In this document: piece after piece, positions 1 through 8,413 of the stretch
How positions within the stretch are numbered: the stretch's first letter is position 1
Layout: every line of letters starts with the position of its first letter
Source: an uncultured Acidobacteriota bacterium
GTDB taxonomy: Bacteria > Acidobacteriota > UBA6911 > CAINFC01
Length of the DNA: 64,000 nucleotides
Assembly (NCBI GenBank): GCA_903847975.1
Contig: CAINFC010000208.1
Location: forward strand, 62,001 to 126,000
Reading direction: 5' to 3'
The notes under the pieces: model-generated
Database searches by the model: none
What the model was told of the DNA's origin: nothing
What the model saw: only the letters and a program-made list of their open reading frames with translations
Made by a program: the position numbers and the translations under genes

Positions 1-895
1 CCACCAGAAGAGTATCGGCATCCTCGACGTCCACCCGTTCGTAGTCTTCGAGCTCCTCTTCGAATTTGGAAATCTTGTCCATCAGGCGCTTGTGCAGCCG
101 GGCGCGCTCCTTGGGATCATTGGTAGGGAAGCCGTCCTCGCCGTGATCCAGGCCGGTGACGTGGTAGCGGTAGCCCGTACCGAAGGGGGCCAGCTGGGGA
201 ACCAGCTTGTTGTCCAGCCGGTACGGCAGGTAGCCTGGCGAGGGCGGGGGAGGAGCGGTGCGGTTTACAATTTCGATATCCTCGGCGGCCGGCACCCAGA
301 CTTTTTCGCGCATGTGACCGTTGATTTCGTCCAGCAGCAGCTGCACCGGGGTGCGGAACCGCTCGGCCAGGTTGAAGGCCCGGATGGTCTTGCGGTAGAT
401 CTCATCCACGGAGCCGGGAGTCAGAGCGATGGTCGGGTGATCGCCGTGGGTTCCCCAGCGGGCCTGCATGATGTCCCCCTGCGCCGGGGAGGTGGGCGCC
501 CCGGTGGAGGGACCGCCGCGCATGACGTTGATGATCACGCAGGGAACCTCCGCCATGCAGGCATAGCCCAGGTTTTCCTGCTTTAAGGACAGGCCCGGGC
601 CGCTGGTGGCGGTCATGGCCTTGAGCCCGGCCAGCGAGCCGCCGATGATGGCGCCCATGGCGGCGATTTCATCTTCCATCTGGATAAACCGCCCGCCGCA
701 TCTGGGCAGCAGAGAGGAAAGGTACTCGGCCACCTCGGAAGAAGGAGAAATCGGATAGCCGGCATAGAATCGACAGCCGGCCGCGACGGCGGCCAGAGCG
801 CAGGCTTCGTTACCTTGGAGAAACTGCCACTCGCCGCGAGGCGACGGGGCGGAACCGCCTTTCGCTGCGGCAGCAGCCGATTGAGGTGCAACCAT
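1..895 (-). CDS. korA: 2-oxoacid:ferredoxin oxidoreductase, alpha subunit (partial at left edge)
   Basis: Alpha subunit of a 2-oxoglutarate/2-oxoacid:ferredoxin oxidoreductase, which oxidatively decarboxylates a 2-oxoacid to its acyl-CoA while reducing ferredoxin. About 298 codons are visible and the frame is open through base 1, so the C-terminus lies outside the window. Reading from the ATG at 895, the protein shows the family signatures GNEACALAAVAAGCRFYAGY and PISPSSE near the N-terminus, then QMEDEIAAMGAIIGGSLAG and TATSGPGLSLKQE, typical of the pyrimidine-binding domain. The start is preceded by a strong AAGGAGGT site. It lies 59 bases downstream of the ferredoxin gene korD, which points to a korDA(B...) operon. 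Substrate choice (2-oxoglutarate versus another 2-oxoacid) cannot be settled here. Confidence 0.9.
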   Translation of the reverse strand, partial: MVAPQSAAAAAKGGSAPSPRGEWQFLQGNEACALAAVAAGCRFYAGYPISPSSEVAEYLSSLLPRCGGRFIQMEDEIAAMGAIIGGSLAGLKAMTATSGPGLSLKQENLGYACMAEVPCVIINVMRGGPSTGAPTSPAQGDIMQARWGTHGDHPTIALTPGSVDEIYRKTIRAFNLAERFRTPVQLLLDEINGHMREKVWVPAAEDIEIVNRTAPPPPSPGYLPYRLDNKLVPQLAPFGTGYRYHVTGLDHGEDGFPTNDPKERARLHKRLMDKISKFEEELEDYERVDVEDADTLLV

Positions 896-954
896 AGAAT
901 TAATGACCTCCTTAGCTATTCAGCAGAGTGAAGGATGAATTTTAATGGGAACCG

Positions 955-1233
955 TCAGGCCGGCGATCCTGGTGGGGCCTCGTCGGTCTCCTTGGCGGGA
1001 ATGCGCTCGATCTGGATGGCAAAATCGGGGCATCGCAGGTCACAAAGCATGCATCCGGTGCACTTGGCGTCCGGGATTACCTTTACGATTCCCTTGGACT
1101 CGTCGATCGCCAGGATCTTGGCAGCGCAGAACTCGACGCATATTCCGCATCCCTTGCAGTTTTTGGGAATAAGGTGAACCTTGTATGAATACTTTTTCTT
1201 TTTCTTTCCAACCGTATCCTGTTCTGTGGGCAT
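955..1233 (-). CDS. korD: 4Fe-4S ferredoxin subunit of 2-oxoacid oxidoreductase
   Basis: Small (92 aa) ferredoxin with two complete 4Fe-4S motifs, CKGCGICVEFC and CTGCMLCDLRCP, the size and pattern of the delta subunit of KorDABC-type 2-oxoacid:ferredoxin oxidoreductases. It would pass electrons from the catalytic subunits to soluble ferredoxin. The N-terminus is Lys-rich (GKKKKKYSYKVH). The start at 1233 (MPTEQD) was chosen because CAGGAG stands 7 bases upstream; a longer open frame to 1341 has no site and non-family sequence. korA follows on the same strand. Confidence 0.88.
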   Translation of the reverse strand: MPTEQDTVGKKKKKYSYKVHLIPKNCKGCGICVEFCAAKILAIDESKGIVKVIPDAKCTGCMLCDLRCPDFAIQIERIPAKETDEAPPGSPA

Positions 1234-1342
1234 AATCGCTCCTGTGATTGCCAAGGATAATACCTTAAAGGGCGGAATGGGGACAATTTTAATTTTACAT
1301 TTGCCGGACGAAAAGCGGGTTGCCCGGGAAGGAGAAAGCATT

Positions 1343-1442
1343 CACGGGAAGAGGAGGAAGAGGAGGAAAACAGGCCAAAGGACGAGCGCTTCGCTTCGAC
1401 CTCCTTCCCGGTCTTCCCGCCTTCCTGTGAAAAAGAAAACGC
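1343..1442. repeat. GGAAG-rich REP-like intergenic element
   Basis: A purine-rich stretch (about 1343-1372) is followed by a pyrimidine-rich one (about 1409-1430) that contains CTTCCCGCCTTCCTGTGA. The second half is the reverse complement of the CACAGGAAG(A/G)CGGGAAGA core seen again near 20790, 27390, 49996 and 60769. It fills the gap between the Tad operon end and korD. Confidence 0.5.
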
Positions 1443-1455
1443 GCGGGCGCCGGGC

Positions 1456-1611
1456 TCAGCTCCAGTCGTCCTTGGACGCCTTGCGCTTGCGCCGCACCAG
1501 AATAATCACCACCAGAGCCAGGGCCAGCACGCCGGCCACAATCTGAACCGTCATGGTGGAATCGGAGCCGGTCTCCGGCGCCGCCTGCATCAGCCAATAA
1601 GAAAAAGACAT
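1456..1611 (-). CDS. Small single-pass membrane protein at the end of the Tad operon
   Basis: A 51-residue protein starting MSFSYWLMQAAPETG, with one hydrophobic segment (VQIVAGVLALALVVIILV) followed by a basic tail RRKRKASKDDWS, so N-out/C-in topology is expected. The start at 1611 has a very strong ribosome-binding site (AGGAGGAAGG, 3 bases from the ATG), which is the main reason to believe this small gene. It begins 13 bases after the tadC stop codon, so it is probably the last gene of the Tad operon. No family was recognised; a role as a small Tad platform accessory is inferred from position only. Confidence 0.6.
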   Translation of the reverse strand: MSFSYWLMQAAPETGSDSTMTVQIVAGVLALALVVIILVRRKRKASKDDWS

Positions 1612-1624
1612 ACCTTCCTCCTGA

Positions 1625-2545
1625 TCATTGCAATAGTTGTAGATCACGCAGAATCGAAATTATACCCGGCGCCAAAATGACGATAAACAGCGCCGGAAGA
1701 ATAAACAGCACGATGGGAAAAACCATTTTGACCGCGGCCTTGTTGATGGTGGCTTCGATGTCCAGGCGTCGCTTGCTGCGCACCGAATCCGCATAGATGC
1801 GCAGGGCCTGCGACAGACTGGTGCCGAAACGCTCCGTCTGGGCCACCATCCCGGCCAGAGAACGGATGTCCAGCAGGCCGGTCCGCTGGGCCATGTGCTG
1901 GAAAGCCACCGCCCTCTCCTGGCCGGCCTGCACTTCCAGGGTCATCCAGTAAAATTCATCCGCCAGTTCGGGGTACACGAAGCGGATTTCCTCGCTGACC
2001 CGGGCGATGGCCTGATCCAGCGACAGCCCGGCCCCCAGAACGATGCTCAGCATGTCGGTGGTATCGGGGAGAGCGGACATGAGCTTCATCCGGTGGCGGT
2101 TGCGCAGCGACACCAGCACCTGCTCCGGAATAAAATAGCCGAAAATCAGGGCGGCCGCCAGACCCAGGATCCGCAGGGAAAGCGCCTCTCCCTGCATCCC
2201 CACAACGGCGGCCAGCGTCAGCCCGATCACGAAGAACAGGGAAATAACCCCGTACCACTTCACCACCTTGGGCCCCCGGAAGCCTCCGCGCATCAGGTCC
2301 AGCTCCTTCTGGCGGAACCAGCTTTTACCGAAAAGGGCCCCGTAGGTGCAGCGCAGCAGAAAGTCCCAGAAATCGCCGCCCCGCAGGGGAATGGCGCTGC
2401 CGGGCGCCGACTGCTCCTGCAGCTCCTGGATTCTCCGGTTCAGCGCCTTCTGCGGGGTGTGCAGGAAGTAGTAGAGTCCCACCCCGGCCAGGGTAAAGCA
2501 GGTCAGGGTGCTCAGGAAAAACAGGGCCAGCATGGGGAGCGACAT
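1625..2545 (-). CDS. tadC: Tad pilus inner-membrane platform protein TadC-like
   Basis: 306-residue type II secretion system F-domain protein, one of the two polytopic platform proteins of the Tad machinery. It has an N-terminal membrane helix, a pair of helices around residues 100-150 (ISLFFVIGLTLAAVVGM and GLAAALIFGYFIPEQVLV), a T2SSF domain beginning at about residue 155 (ALPDTTDMLSIVLGAGLSLD) and a C-terminal helix (VFPIVLFILPALFIVILAPG). It starts directly at the tadB stop (TGA abuts ATG on the minus strand) and has GAGG 6 bases upstream, so translation is likely coupled to tadB. The small membrane protein gene follows. Confidence 0.9.
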   Translation of the reverse strand: MSLPMLALFFLSTLTCFTLAGVGLYYFLHTPQKALNRRIQELQEQSAPGSAIPLRGGDFWDFLLRCTYGALFGKSWFRQKELDLMRGGFRGPKVVKWYGVISLFFVIGLTLAAVVGMQGEALSLRILGLAAALIFGYFIPEQVLVSLRNRHRMKLMSALPDTTDMLSIVLGAGLSLDQAIARVSEEIRFVYPELADEFYWMTLEVQAGQERAVAFQHMAQRTGLLDIRSLAGMVAQTERFGTSLSQALRIYADSVRSKRRLDIEATINKAAVKMVFPIVLFILPALFIVILAPGIISILRDLQLLQ

Positions 2546-3496
2546 TCAGAGCCTCACCGCGGCGATTTTACGCAGCGCCAGGATCCCGATGATCTCGGAG
2601 AGAATTCCATAGACCAGAAAGCGGGAGCCGAGCGGCGTGAGCCAGAGCACGGAAATGTATTCGTAGCGCAGGAAGTAGAAGGCCGTGCCGGTCACGATCG
2701 GCAGGCTGCAGAGCAGCACGGCGGAAAAGCGCTGCTGGGCGGTGTGGGCCCGCAGCCGGGCCCGCAGCTGCAGCCGCTCGCGGATGATGGCCGAGAGGTT
2801 TTCCATGACCACCACAATGTTCGCCCCGGTTTCGCGCTGCAGGATGACCCCGGTGGAGAAAAAGCGCAGGTCCAGCAGCGGCACCCGGTCCCCCAGGCTG
2901 TGCAGGGCTTCGGTGACCGCCGAGCCGAGCGCCAGATCCTCCATCAGCTTCTTGAACTCGCCCCCCAGGGGATCGGGGGTTTCCTCGGCCAGCACCTGCA
3001 ATCCGCCGTGGATGTTGTGGCCGGCGCGCATCGCCCGGGTAAAAAGGTCGATGGCGTCGGGAAGCATCTCCTCGATCAGCCGCATCCGGCCCTGGCGCTT
3101 GACGCGGATATAGGCGATGGGCGGCAGCGAACAGCCGATGCCGAACAGCACCTTCAGAATGAAAAAAGGAAGGAGCAGAACAACGTCGGCCGTCAGGTAG
3201 CCGGCCACCAGCAGCAGGCCGCTGAAGGCCAGCACGTTCCCGGCGCGATACGGCAGCCGGGCCTGGTCGATCAGCGACTGCAGCCGCTTCATCACCTCCA
3301 GCCGCAGCAGGAAGGACGCTCCGCTGGATTGCGGCTGGCGCAGCAGCGAGGTCGAGCGGCGGCCGCTTTCCACGCGCAGCCCCCGCAGCCGCTGCTCCAT
3401 TTCCAGGCGAGTGCGGCGCTCCGGCCCCCACCAGGCGTACTCGGCGGCCAGGGCGAAGGCCCCGGTAAAAATCAGCAGGGTCAGAAATGGGATCAT
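2546..3496 (-). CDS. tadB: Tad pilus inner-membrane platform protein TadB-like
   Basis: 316-residue T2SSF-domain platform protein. One hydrophobic N-terminal segment (FLTLLIFTGAFALAAEYAWW) precedes a basic cytoplasmic stretch, then helices around residues 90-130, the T2SSF core (LPDAIDLFTRAMRAGHNIHGG) and two C-terminal helices (VLLCSLPIVTGTAFYFL, FLVYGILSEIIGILAL). This is the usual TadB layout. AAGG stands 6 bases before the ATG. It is preceded by the CpaF ATPase (27-base gap) and abuts tadC; TadB and TadC together form the membrane platform driven by CpaF. Confidence 0.9.
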   Translation of the reverse strand: MIPFLTLLIFTGAFALAAEYAWWGPERRTRLEMEQRLRGLRVESGRRSTSLLRQPQSSGASFLLRLEVMKRLQSLIDQARLPYRAGNVLAFSGLLLVAGYLTADVVLLLPFFILKVLFGIGCSLPPIAYIRVKRQGRMRLIEEMLPDAIDLFTRAMRAGHNIHGGLQVLAEETPDPLGGEFKKLMEDLALGSAVTEALHSLGDRVPLLDLRFFSTGVILQRETGANIVVVMENLSAIIRERLQLRARLRAHTAQQRFSAVLLCSLPIVTGTAFYFLRYEYISVLWLTPLGSRFLVYGILSEIIGILALRKIAAVRL

Positions 3497-3523
3497 GGTG
3501 CCCTTGGGTCGACTTGCTCCGGT

Positions 3524-4843
3524 TTACTCGAAAACGGCGTCGGGAAGGTGAATTCCGCGGGCCTGCAGCCGCTTCAGAAACTGCGGCCGGTATCCGGTGG
3601 CCGCGAATTTCCCGATCATCCGTCGGTTCTCATCCAGGCCGATGTGCTCAAAGCGAAAAATTTCCTCGAGCTCCACTCCCTCCGGACCGATATGCCCCAC
3701 CTCGCAAATACTGGACACTATGCGCGATCCGTCTCGGAAGCGGACCATCTGCACCACCGCCTGGATGGCAGAAGCCGCCTGCTGACGAATGACCGGCTCG
3801 GTAAGACCCATGTCGGCCATCAGGACCATGGTCTCGATGCGGTGAAAGCAATCCCGCGGCGAATTGGAGTGAATGGTGGTCATGGATCCGTCGTGCCCGG
3901 TGTTCATGGCCTGGAGCATGTCCAGGGCCTCTGCTCCGCGCACCTCGCCGACCATGATGCGATCCGGCCGCATGCGCAGGGCGTTGATCATCAGGTCGCG
4001 CTGCGTCACCCGCCCATGGCCTTCGATATTGGCCTCCCGGGTTTCCAGGCGCACCACGTGCTTCTGCTGCAGCATAAGTTCGGCGATATCCTCGATGGTA
4101 ACGATGCGCTCGGTTTCGGGAATGAAGCGCGACAGCGCGTTCAGCAGGGTGGTTTTGCCGGTCCCGCTGCCGCCGGCAACCACCAGATTCAGCCGGGCTC
4201 GCACGCAGCCTTCCAGCAGCTGCAGCATGGGCCGGTTCAGGGAGCCGTTGGCCAGGAGCTCCTCGCTGGTCAGCACCCGCCCCCCGAAGCGGCGAATGGA
4301 AAGGGCCGGACCGCCCAGGGTCACCGGGGGAATCGCCGCGGTGACCCGCGAGCCGTCCGCCAGCCGGGCGGCCACGATCGGGTTGGCCTCGTCGATGCGC
4401 CGTCCGGCCGCGGCCACCATCCTTTCAATAATGTGCAGCAGGTGCTTGTCGTCCTTGAACTGGATGGAGGCTTTTTGCAGCAGCCCGCGGCGCTCGATGT
4501 AAACCTTGTTGTAGCCGTTCACCAGGATGTCAGTGATCGCCGGATCCTTCATCAGCGTCTCCAGGGGGCCCAGCCCGAACACCTCGTCGAGAATCTCCTC
4601 AATGACCCGATCGCGCTCCGGCAGAGTCATGGGGATATTCTCCTGCAGCAGCAGCTTTTCCACCGCACGGCCGATTTCGCCGCGCAGGCGCTCCTTGCTG
4701 ATCAGCCGGAGGATTTCACTGTTGAGGGACTGCAGCAGCTTGCGGTGCACCTTGGTCTTGAGCTCGGCGTGGCGCTCGGCATTCAGGCCGGCGCTCCGGC
4801 TGCCGGAAAGGCTGCGGGGGGAAATGGGGGATGGAGCAACCAT
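3524..4843 (-). CDS. cpaF: Tad pilus assembly ATPase CpaF/TadA
   Basis: 439-residue secretion ATPase that powers Flp pilus assembly. An N-terminal domain (residues 20-150) is followed by the RecA-like core with Walker A GGSGTGKTT (224-232), a TIEDIAELML Walker-B-like stretch, and the TadA signature RPDRIMVGEVRGAEALDML followed by MTTIHSNSPRDC. It lies between cpaE and tadB in the standard order. No obvious Shine-Dalgarno precedes the ATG at 4843. A second CpaF homologue occurs at 18709-20049 and shares most of these motifs, but the copy here sits inside the operon and is the likely housekeeping motor. Confidence 0.94.
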   Translation of the reverse strand: MVAPSPISPRSLSGSRSAGLNAERHAELKTKVHRKLLQSLNSEILRLISKERLRGEIGRAVEKLLLQENIPMTLPERDRVIEEILDEVFGLGPLETLMKDPAITDILVNGYNKVYIERRGLLQKASIQFKDDKHLLHIIERMVAAAGRRIDEANPIVAARLADGSRVTAAIPPVTLGGPALSIRRFGGRVLTSEELLANGSLNRPMLQLLEGCVRARLNLVVAGGSGTGKTTLLNALSRFIPETERIVTIEDIAELMLQQKHVVRLETREANIEGHGRVTQRDLMINALRMRPDRIMVGEVRGAEALDMLQAMNTGHDGSMTTIHSNSPRDCFHRIETMVLMADMGLTEPVIRQQAASAIQAVVQMVRFRDGSRIVSSICEVGHIGPEGVELEEIFRFEHIGLDENRRMIGKFAATGYRPQFLKRLQARGIHLPDAVFE

Positions 4844-4874
4844 AGGACGTTGGGGCTACCTCGGAACCACTCCC

Positions 4875-6044
4875 TTATTTCCGGCCTTTGGCGGCTTCCG
4901 GAGGGCTTTCAATGCCCAGCTTCCGCGCGAATTCGCGAAAGGAACGCCCCAGCTCCGACCGGCCGCGGATGACGACCGGCCGGGCATTGTGCACCGCCTG
5001 CATGGCGTCCTCATAGCTGTTGGGGAAAACCCAGAAGGGCGGCGCCCCCAGAGTCTGACGGACCTGGTCCAGGCTGACATGGAACGGGCCCCGCTTCTCA
5101 TGGCGGTTGACCAGAACCTTGACCACTTCGTGCCCGTATCCCGCCCGGGCCAGGGAGCTCAGGTAAATCTGGGCGTTGCGCACCGCCGCAAATTCCTCGG
5201 TCAGCAGCAGAAAAATGAACTCCGAAAGCTCCAGGCAGCTCAGCAGCAGCCCGTCCAGGGCGCGGGAGCCGTCCACGATGACCACGTCATAATGTTCGAT
5301 CAGGAAACGGCCGACGGCCCGCAGATGGTGCTCGTCGATCATCCGCGACTTGTCCAGATCGGTGGGGGCGCAGAGCACCGAAAAGCCCAGGGCATCCCGC
5401 GCCAGAAATCCTTCCAGCATGGATTGGTCCAGGTCTTCCAGGTTTTCCACCACGTCGGCCAGCGAATAGGGGTGGCGTATCCCCAGCTGGCAGGCGGTGT
5501 CTCCGGAATCGGTATCCAGGTCCAGGAGCACCGTGGATTTGTTCTGGCGGGCGCAGAGGGCGGCAAAATTTACGGCCACCGAGGTGGTGCCCACGCCTCC
5601 CTTGACGCCGACGAAGGAATACATCCGGCCGATCTGCCGGCCCTGGCGGTGGATCCGCTGCACGTGCTGCTCCAGCCGGGCCATGGCCTCGCTGAACTCC
5701 GAGCGCTTCAGCGGCTGGCGCAGAAAATCCGTGGCTCCCAGGCGCATGGCCTGCAGCAGAAATTCCTCGCTGCACTGCCCATCGGACAGGATGACGTAAA
5801 TCCCGCTCACCGACTGGCTCATCTGCTCCAGGGTCCGCAGGCCCAGGGCCCGGTCGGAGCTGATGTCCAGCAGCACGGCCGCCCAGGGATGGAGATTCAG
5901 ATCGCTCTGGATGCGCACCGGCAGGTTGGGTCCGATGTCTTCATGCTCGCTGACCATTTCGCTGTTGGGGGTCAGCGGCAGCTGCTCGCGCACAAAATCG
6001 CAAAAGTGGGGTTCGGGGCTGGCCACGATCAGTTGGATCGACAT
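4875..6044 (-). CDS. cpaE: CpaE/TadZ-like ParA-family ATPase
   Basis: 389-residue protein with an N-terminal receiver-like domain (residues 1-125, probably a degenerate response-regulator fold) and a C-terminal MinD/ParA-type ATPase with the deviant Walker A KGGVGTT (148-154) followed by SVAVNFAALCA and VLLDLDTDSGD. This arrangement is typical of CpaE/TadZ, which positions the Tad machine at the cell pole. AAGGA stands 5 bases before the ATG at 6044. It lies between tadE and cpaF. Confidence 0.9.
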   Translation of the reverse strand: MSIQLIVASPEPHFCDFVREQLPLTPNSEMVSEHEDIGPNLPVRIQSDLNLHPWAAVLLDISSDRALGLRTLEQMSQSVSGIYVILSDGQCSEEFLLQAMRLGATDFLRQPLKRSEFSEAMARLEQHVQRIHRQGRQIGRMYSFVGVKGGVGTTSVAVNFAALCARQNKSTVLLDLDTDSGDTACQLGIRHPYSLADVVENLEDLDQSMLEGFLARDALGFSVLCAPTDLDKSRMIDEHHLRAVGRFLIEHYDVVIVDGSRALDGLLLSCLELSEFIFLLLTEEFAAVRNAQIYLSSLARAGYGHEVVKVLVNRHEKRGPFHVSLDQVRQTLGAPPFWVFPNSYEDAMQAVHNARPVVIRGRSELGRSFREFARKLGIESPPEAAKGRK

Positions 6045-6051
6045 AGCTTCC

Positions 6052-6570
6052 TTACGGTAAGGAGACCCCCGACTCCGGCACCCCGCCCGCGCTCTGCATC
6101 TCGATCGTGGTGGAGAGAGGCGGAAACGAGAGCGGCTGCAGACGGAGCAGAGGCAAGAAATGGTTGAACTGGTACCCGCGAATGCTGACCGTCACCGAGT
6201 CCGGCACGCATTCCGGGCTGCATCCGCCGGCGCAGGAAAAAGGGACGCTCTGCCCGCCGGCTGTGTCGTGCGTCCAGTATTGCACCTGGATGGGTATTTC
6301 CCCGGAGACCAGCATGGGACGGTCGGGAAAAGGCGGGGCGTTGGCCTGCATCCAGAGGATCACGTTCGATCCGGTTTCATCCTGCCAGCAGTGGGTGACG
6401 GCATAGCGGGCCCCCTGACGCGTCACGGTAACCAGGGCGTGATAGGTCCAGGCAATTTCCGCAAAAACGATCAGCCCCACGGAAAGAGGAATAATGCCGG
6501 CGGCCAGAACCAGAGCCATTTCCAGGCTGGCTTGCCCGCGGAGGTGGAAGGATGGGCCGGTTCTCTTCAT
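6052..6570 (-). CDS. tadE: TadE-like pseudopilin (second copy)
   Basis: 172-residue protein with a short basic N-terminus and a hydrophobic segment starting GQASLEMALVLAAGIIPLSVG, the TadE-like domain. The G-xxxx-E pattern matches the prepilin-peptidase site of Tad pseudopilins, so it is expected to be processed by the CpaA peptidase encoded upstream. The C-terminal domain, facing the periplasm, has four Cys residues (VTHCW, SCAGGCSPEC), which may form disulfides. GGAGG precedes the ATG. It begins 1 base after the stop of the other tadE copy. Confidence 0.85.
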   Translation of the reverse strand: MKRTGPSFHLRGQASLEMALVLAAGIIPLSVGLIVFAEIAWTYHALVTVTRQGARYAVTHCWQDETGSNVILWMQANAPPFPDRPMLVSGEIPIQVQYWTHDTAGGQSVPFSCAGGCSPECVPDSVTVSIRGYQFNHFLPLLRLQPLSFPPLSTTIEMQSAGGVPESGVSLP

Positions 6571-6571
6571 G

Positions 6572-7111
6572 TCATCCTCCCGTCACCGGCATCCGCACCG
6601 ATACCTGCAGCAGGATGGCTCCCAGGTTGACAAAAGGGAACGGCACCGGCACGGAAAATCCTCCGTCGATACGCACCACAATGAAATCCGGCGGGCGGCC
6701 GCCGAGACTGACGTCGCAGCCTTCCGCTTCGGCGGCGCAGGCGCAATCGGCAACCGCCGTGGTTCCCGTGGCGAGACGTTCCGGCAGGATGCGGATCATC
6801 TCGGGGAGCAGGCCGGGAACCACGGCCGTTCCCTCCCCCTGCAGGTTCCCGTAGACGATGAAATTGCGGGCCCCGGCCAGGACCAGGTCTTCCGGGCTGC
6901 AATGGTTCACGTTGGCCGACCGGGCAATCAGCGCCGCACCCCCGCGCAGGGCGTTATGCAATATGTGGTAGATGTAGAAAACCCGGGCCAGGTGCACGGC
7001 GCCGAACAGGATCACCAGCATCAAAGGTATCTGGTAGGCCAGCTCCACGGCCGCCTGCCCGCGCTGTCCCTTCCCCCGCCGATCGCTCTCTAACCTGGCC
7101 CGCCTGTTCAT
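6572..7111 (-). CDS. tadE: TadE-like pseudopilin (first copy)
   Basis: 179-residue TadE-family protein. The N-terminus is basic (MNRRARLESDRRGKGQR), followed by GQAAVELAYQIPLMLVILFG, a TadE domain with the G-xxxx-E processing pattern. The rest is a predicted extracytoplasmic domain with several Cys (CSPED, CACAAEAEGC). It lies between tadG (6-base gap) and the second tadE copy (1-base gap). Paired minor pilins of this kind are usual in Tad clusters and are thought to initiate or cap the pilus. Confidence 0.85.
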   Translation of the reverse strand: MNRRARLESDRRGKGQRGQAAVELAYQIPLMLVILFGAVHLARVFYIYHILHNALRGGAALIARSANVNHCSPEDLVLAGARNFIVYGNLQGEGTAVVPGLLPEMIRILPERLATGTTAVADCACAAEAEGCDVSLGGRPPDFIVVRIDGGFSVPVPFPFVNLGAILLQVSVRMPVTGG

Positions 7112-7117
7112 GGTGTT

Positions 7118-8413
7118 CTAGGAATGCAGCACCACCCGGCCGACGCCGCTGGCAATCCGGCAGGGGCCGCCGATCGTGCCGCAGCGTACCGGCACCGGAG
7201 TGCCGATGTACTGGGCGACAAAGGCGCCGCTGGCCAGGGAAAGGTTCAGGCCCGCCTCCTGGCCGGCGGACATTTGCAGGAGAAACTGCCGGAAATTAAG
7301 GACGTTTCCGGCGTCCGTCGAATCGATGACCGCCAGCGTCAGGATGCGCCGCTGATTCCCCTCGTACTCCTTGGAGAAATCCTGCAGGGCTTCTCCGGCG
7401 GAAAAAGTCCCCCGGCCCGCATCGGTGTCGGCCTGGAACAGGGGAGCCAGGCTGGAAAAAGTCCCGCCAGCCAGCGTGTTGCAGAGATTGTCGGCCAGGT
7501 CCACACCGAAGCGGGTATTCAATCCGCACAGAATGTCCTGCCCCGCCGTGGTCCCTCCGGGAATGGCGTAGGCCGTCTCCGCCGTACCGATGGAGAGGAA
7601 GCCGGGCAGGCTGTCGTCCGGGCGGGTGGAAACGCCGCCGGCCGCCAGGGCGAACAGGCTGTTGTCGAGATCCAGATCGGAAGGTCCGTTGGGCAGGTGA
7701 TACAAAAGGGCATAGCGCACCGAGGCCAGCGTCCCGCCGAGAGGCGCCTGGGTAATGGGCCGGGGCCGTCCCTGCTGGGTCTGGGTCAGAAACAGCGTGT
7801 AAAACCCTCCCGGCGTAAAACCGAAGTTCTGATCGTCCGCCCCGGCACTCAGATCTTCGACGGCCAGAGCGTCGATGCCGCAAACCGTGCAGAGCGGCAC
7901 GCTGATCCCCGCCACGGCGGATACGGCGACCGTCGGCGGGGTCTGGGTGGAAGCGCCCAGCAGGGGCGCAAAAAGCACCGGCGCCTGGGCCGTGACCTGC
8001 ACGCGGGAATATTTCGGGTAAATCCCGCTGGCCCAGTCGATCCCGCCTCCCTGCCCGCCGTTGACCCCGGACAAGGCATCCAGGAGGTTGGCATAGAAAT
8101 CGATGGTCGCTTCCGAGGTCAGCTGGGAATCGCCGCCCACGCGGTTCATCCGCAGATTAAAGCGGTTGTCGCCGCCCGTGCCGGCATCGAAGGCGGCGGT
8201 CATGCGCTCGCCGGCCCGAAGCGTGGCGTTGGCCGTTCCGACCAGCTGCAGCGCGGAAGCCATGGCGGCGGCGGTGGCCGCCGTCTGCAGCTCGCCCTGG
8301 ATCAAATACATCCGGCCCACATCGACGGCCATGACCAGAAATCCGAAGAAGAGCACCAGGAAAAGAACAAAATAAATGGTAACCGCACCGCGCGGCCGAC
8401 GGTTCCACGTCAT
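7118..8413 (-). CDS. tadG: TadG-like pilus assembly protein
   Basis: 431-residue protein with an N-terminal hydrophobic TadG/Flp-assembly segment (RGAVTIYFVLFLVLFFGFLV) followed by AVDVGRMYLIQGELQTAATA, the usual TadG N-terminal signature with its helical region. The large remainder is extracytoplasmic and poorly conserved; a CTVCGIDAL motif may form a disulfide. The start codon overlaps the cpaC stop (ATGA), implying translational coupling. The first tadE copy follows. TadG proteins are thought to anchor or stabilise the pilus; no von Willebrand A domain (MIDAS motif) was seen in this one. Confidence 0.82.
   Translation of the reverse strand: MTWNRRPRGAVTIYFVLFLVLFFGFLVMAVDVGRMYLIQGELQTAATAAAMASALQLVGTANATLRAGERMTAAFDAGTGGDNRFNLRMNRVGGDSQLTSEATIDFYANLLDALSGVNGGQGGGIDWASGIYPKYSRVQVTAQAPVLFAPLLGASTQTPPTVAVSAVAGISVPLCTVCGIDALAVEDLSAGADDQNFGFTPGGFYTLFLTQTQQGRPRPITQAPLGGTLASVRYALLYHLPNGPSDLDLDNSLFALAAGGVSTRPDDSLPGFLSIGTAETAYAIPGGTTAGQDILCGLNTRFGVDLADNLCNTLAGGTFSSLAPLFQADTDAGRGTFSAGEALQDFSKEYEGNQRRILTLAVIDSTDAGNVLNFRQFLLQMSAGQEAGLNLSLASGAFVAQYIGTPVPVRCGTIGGPCRIASGVGRVVLHS

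Noticed and set aside
1895-4972. A very long open frame on the plus strand opposite the Tad genes
   Set aside because: Its translation is Gln/His/Pro/Arg-rich with no family resemblance and lies antisense to three clear Tad genes; it is a by-product of GC-rich codon use.
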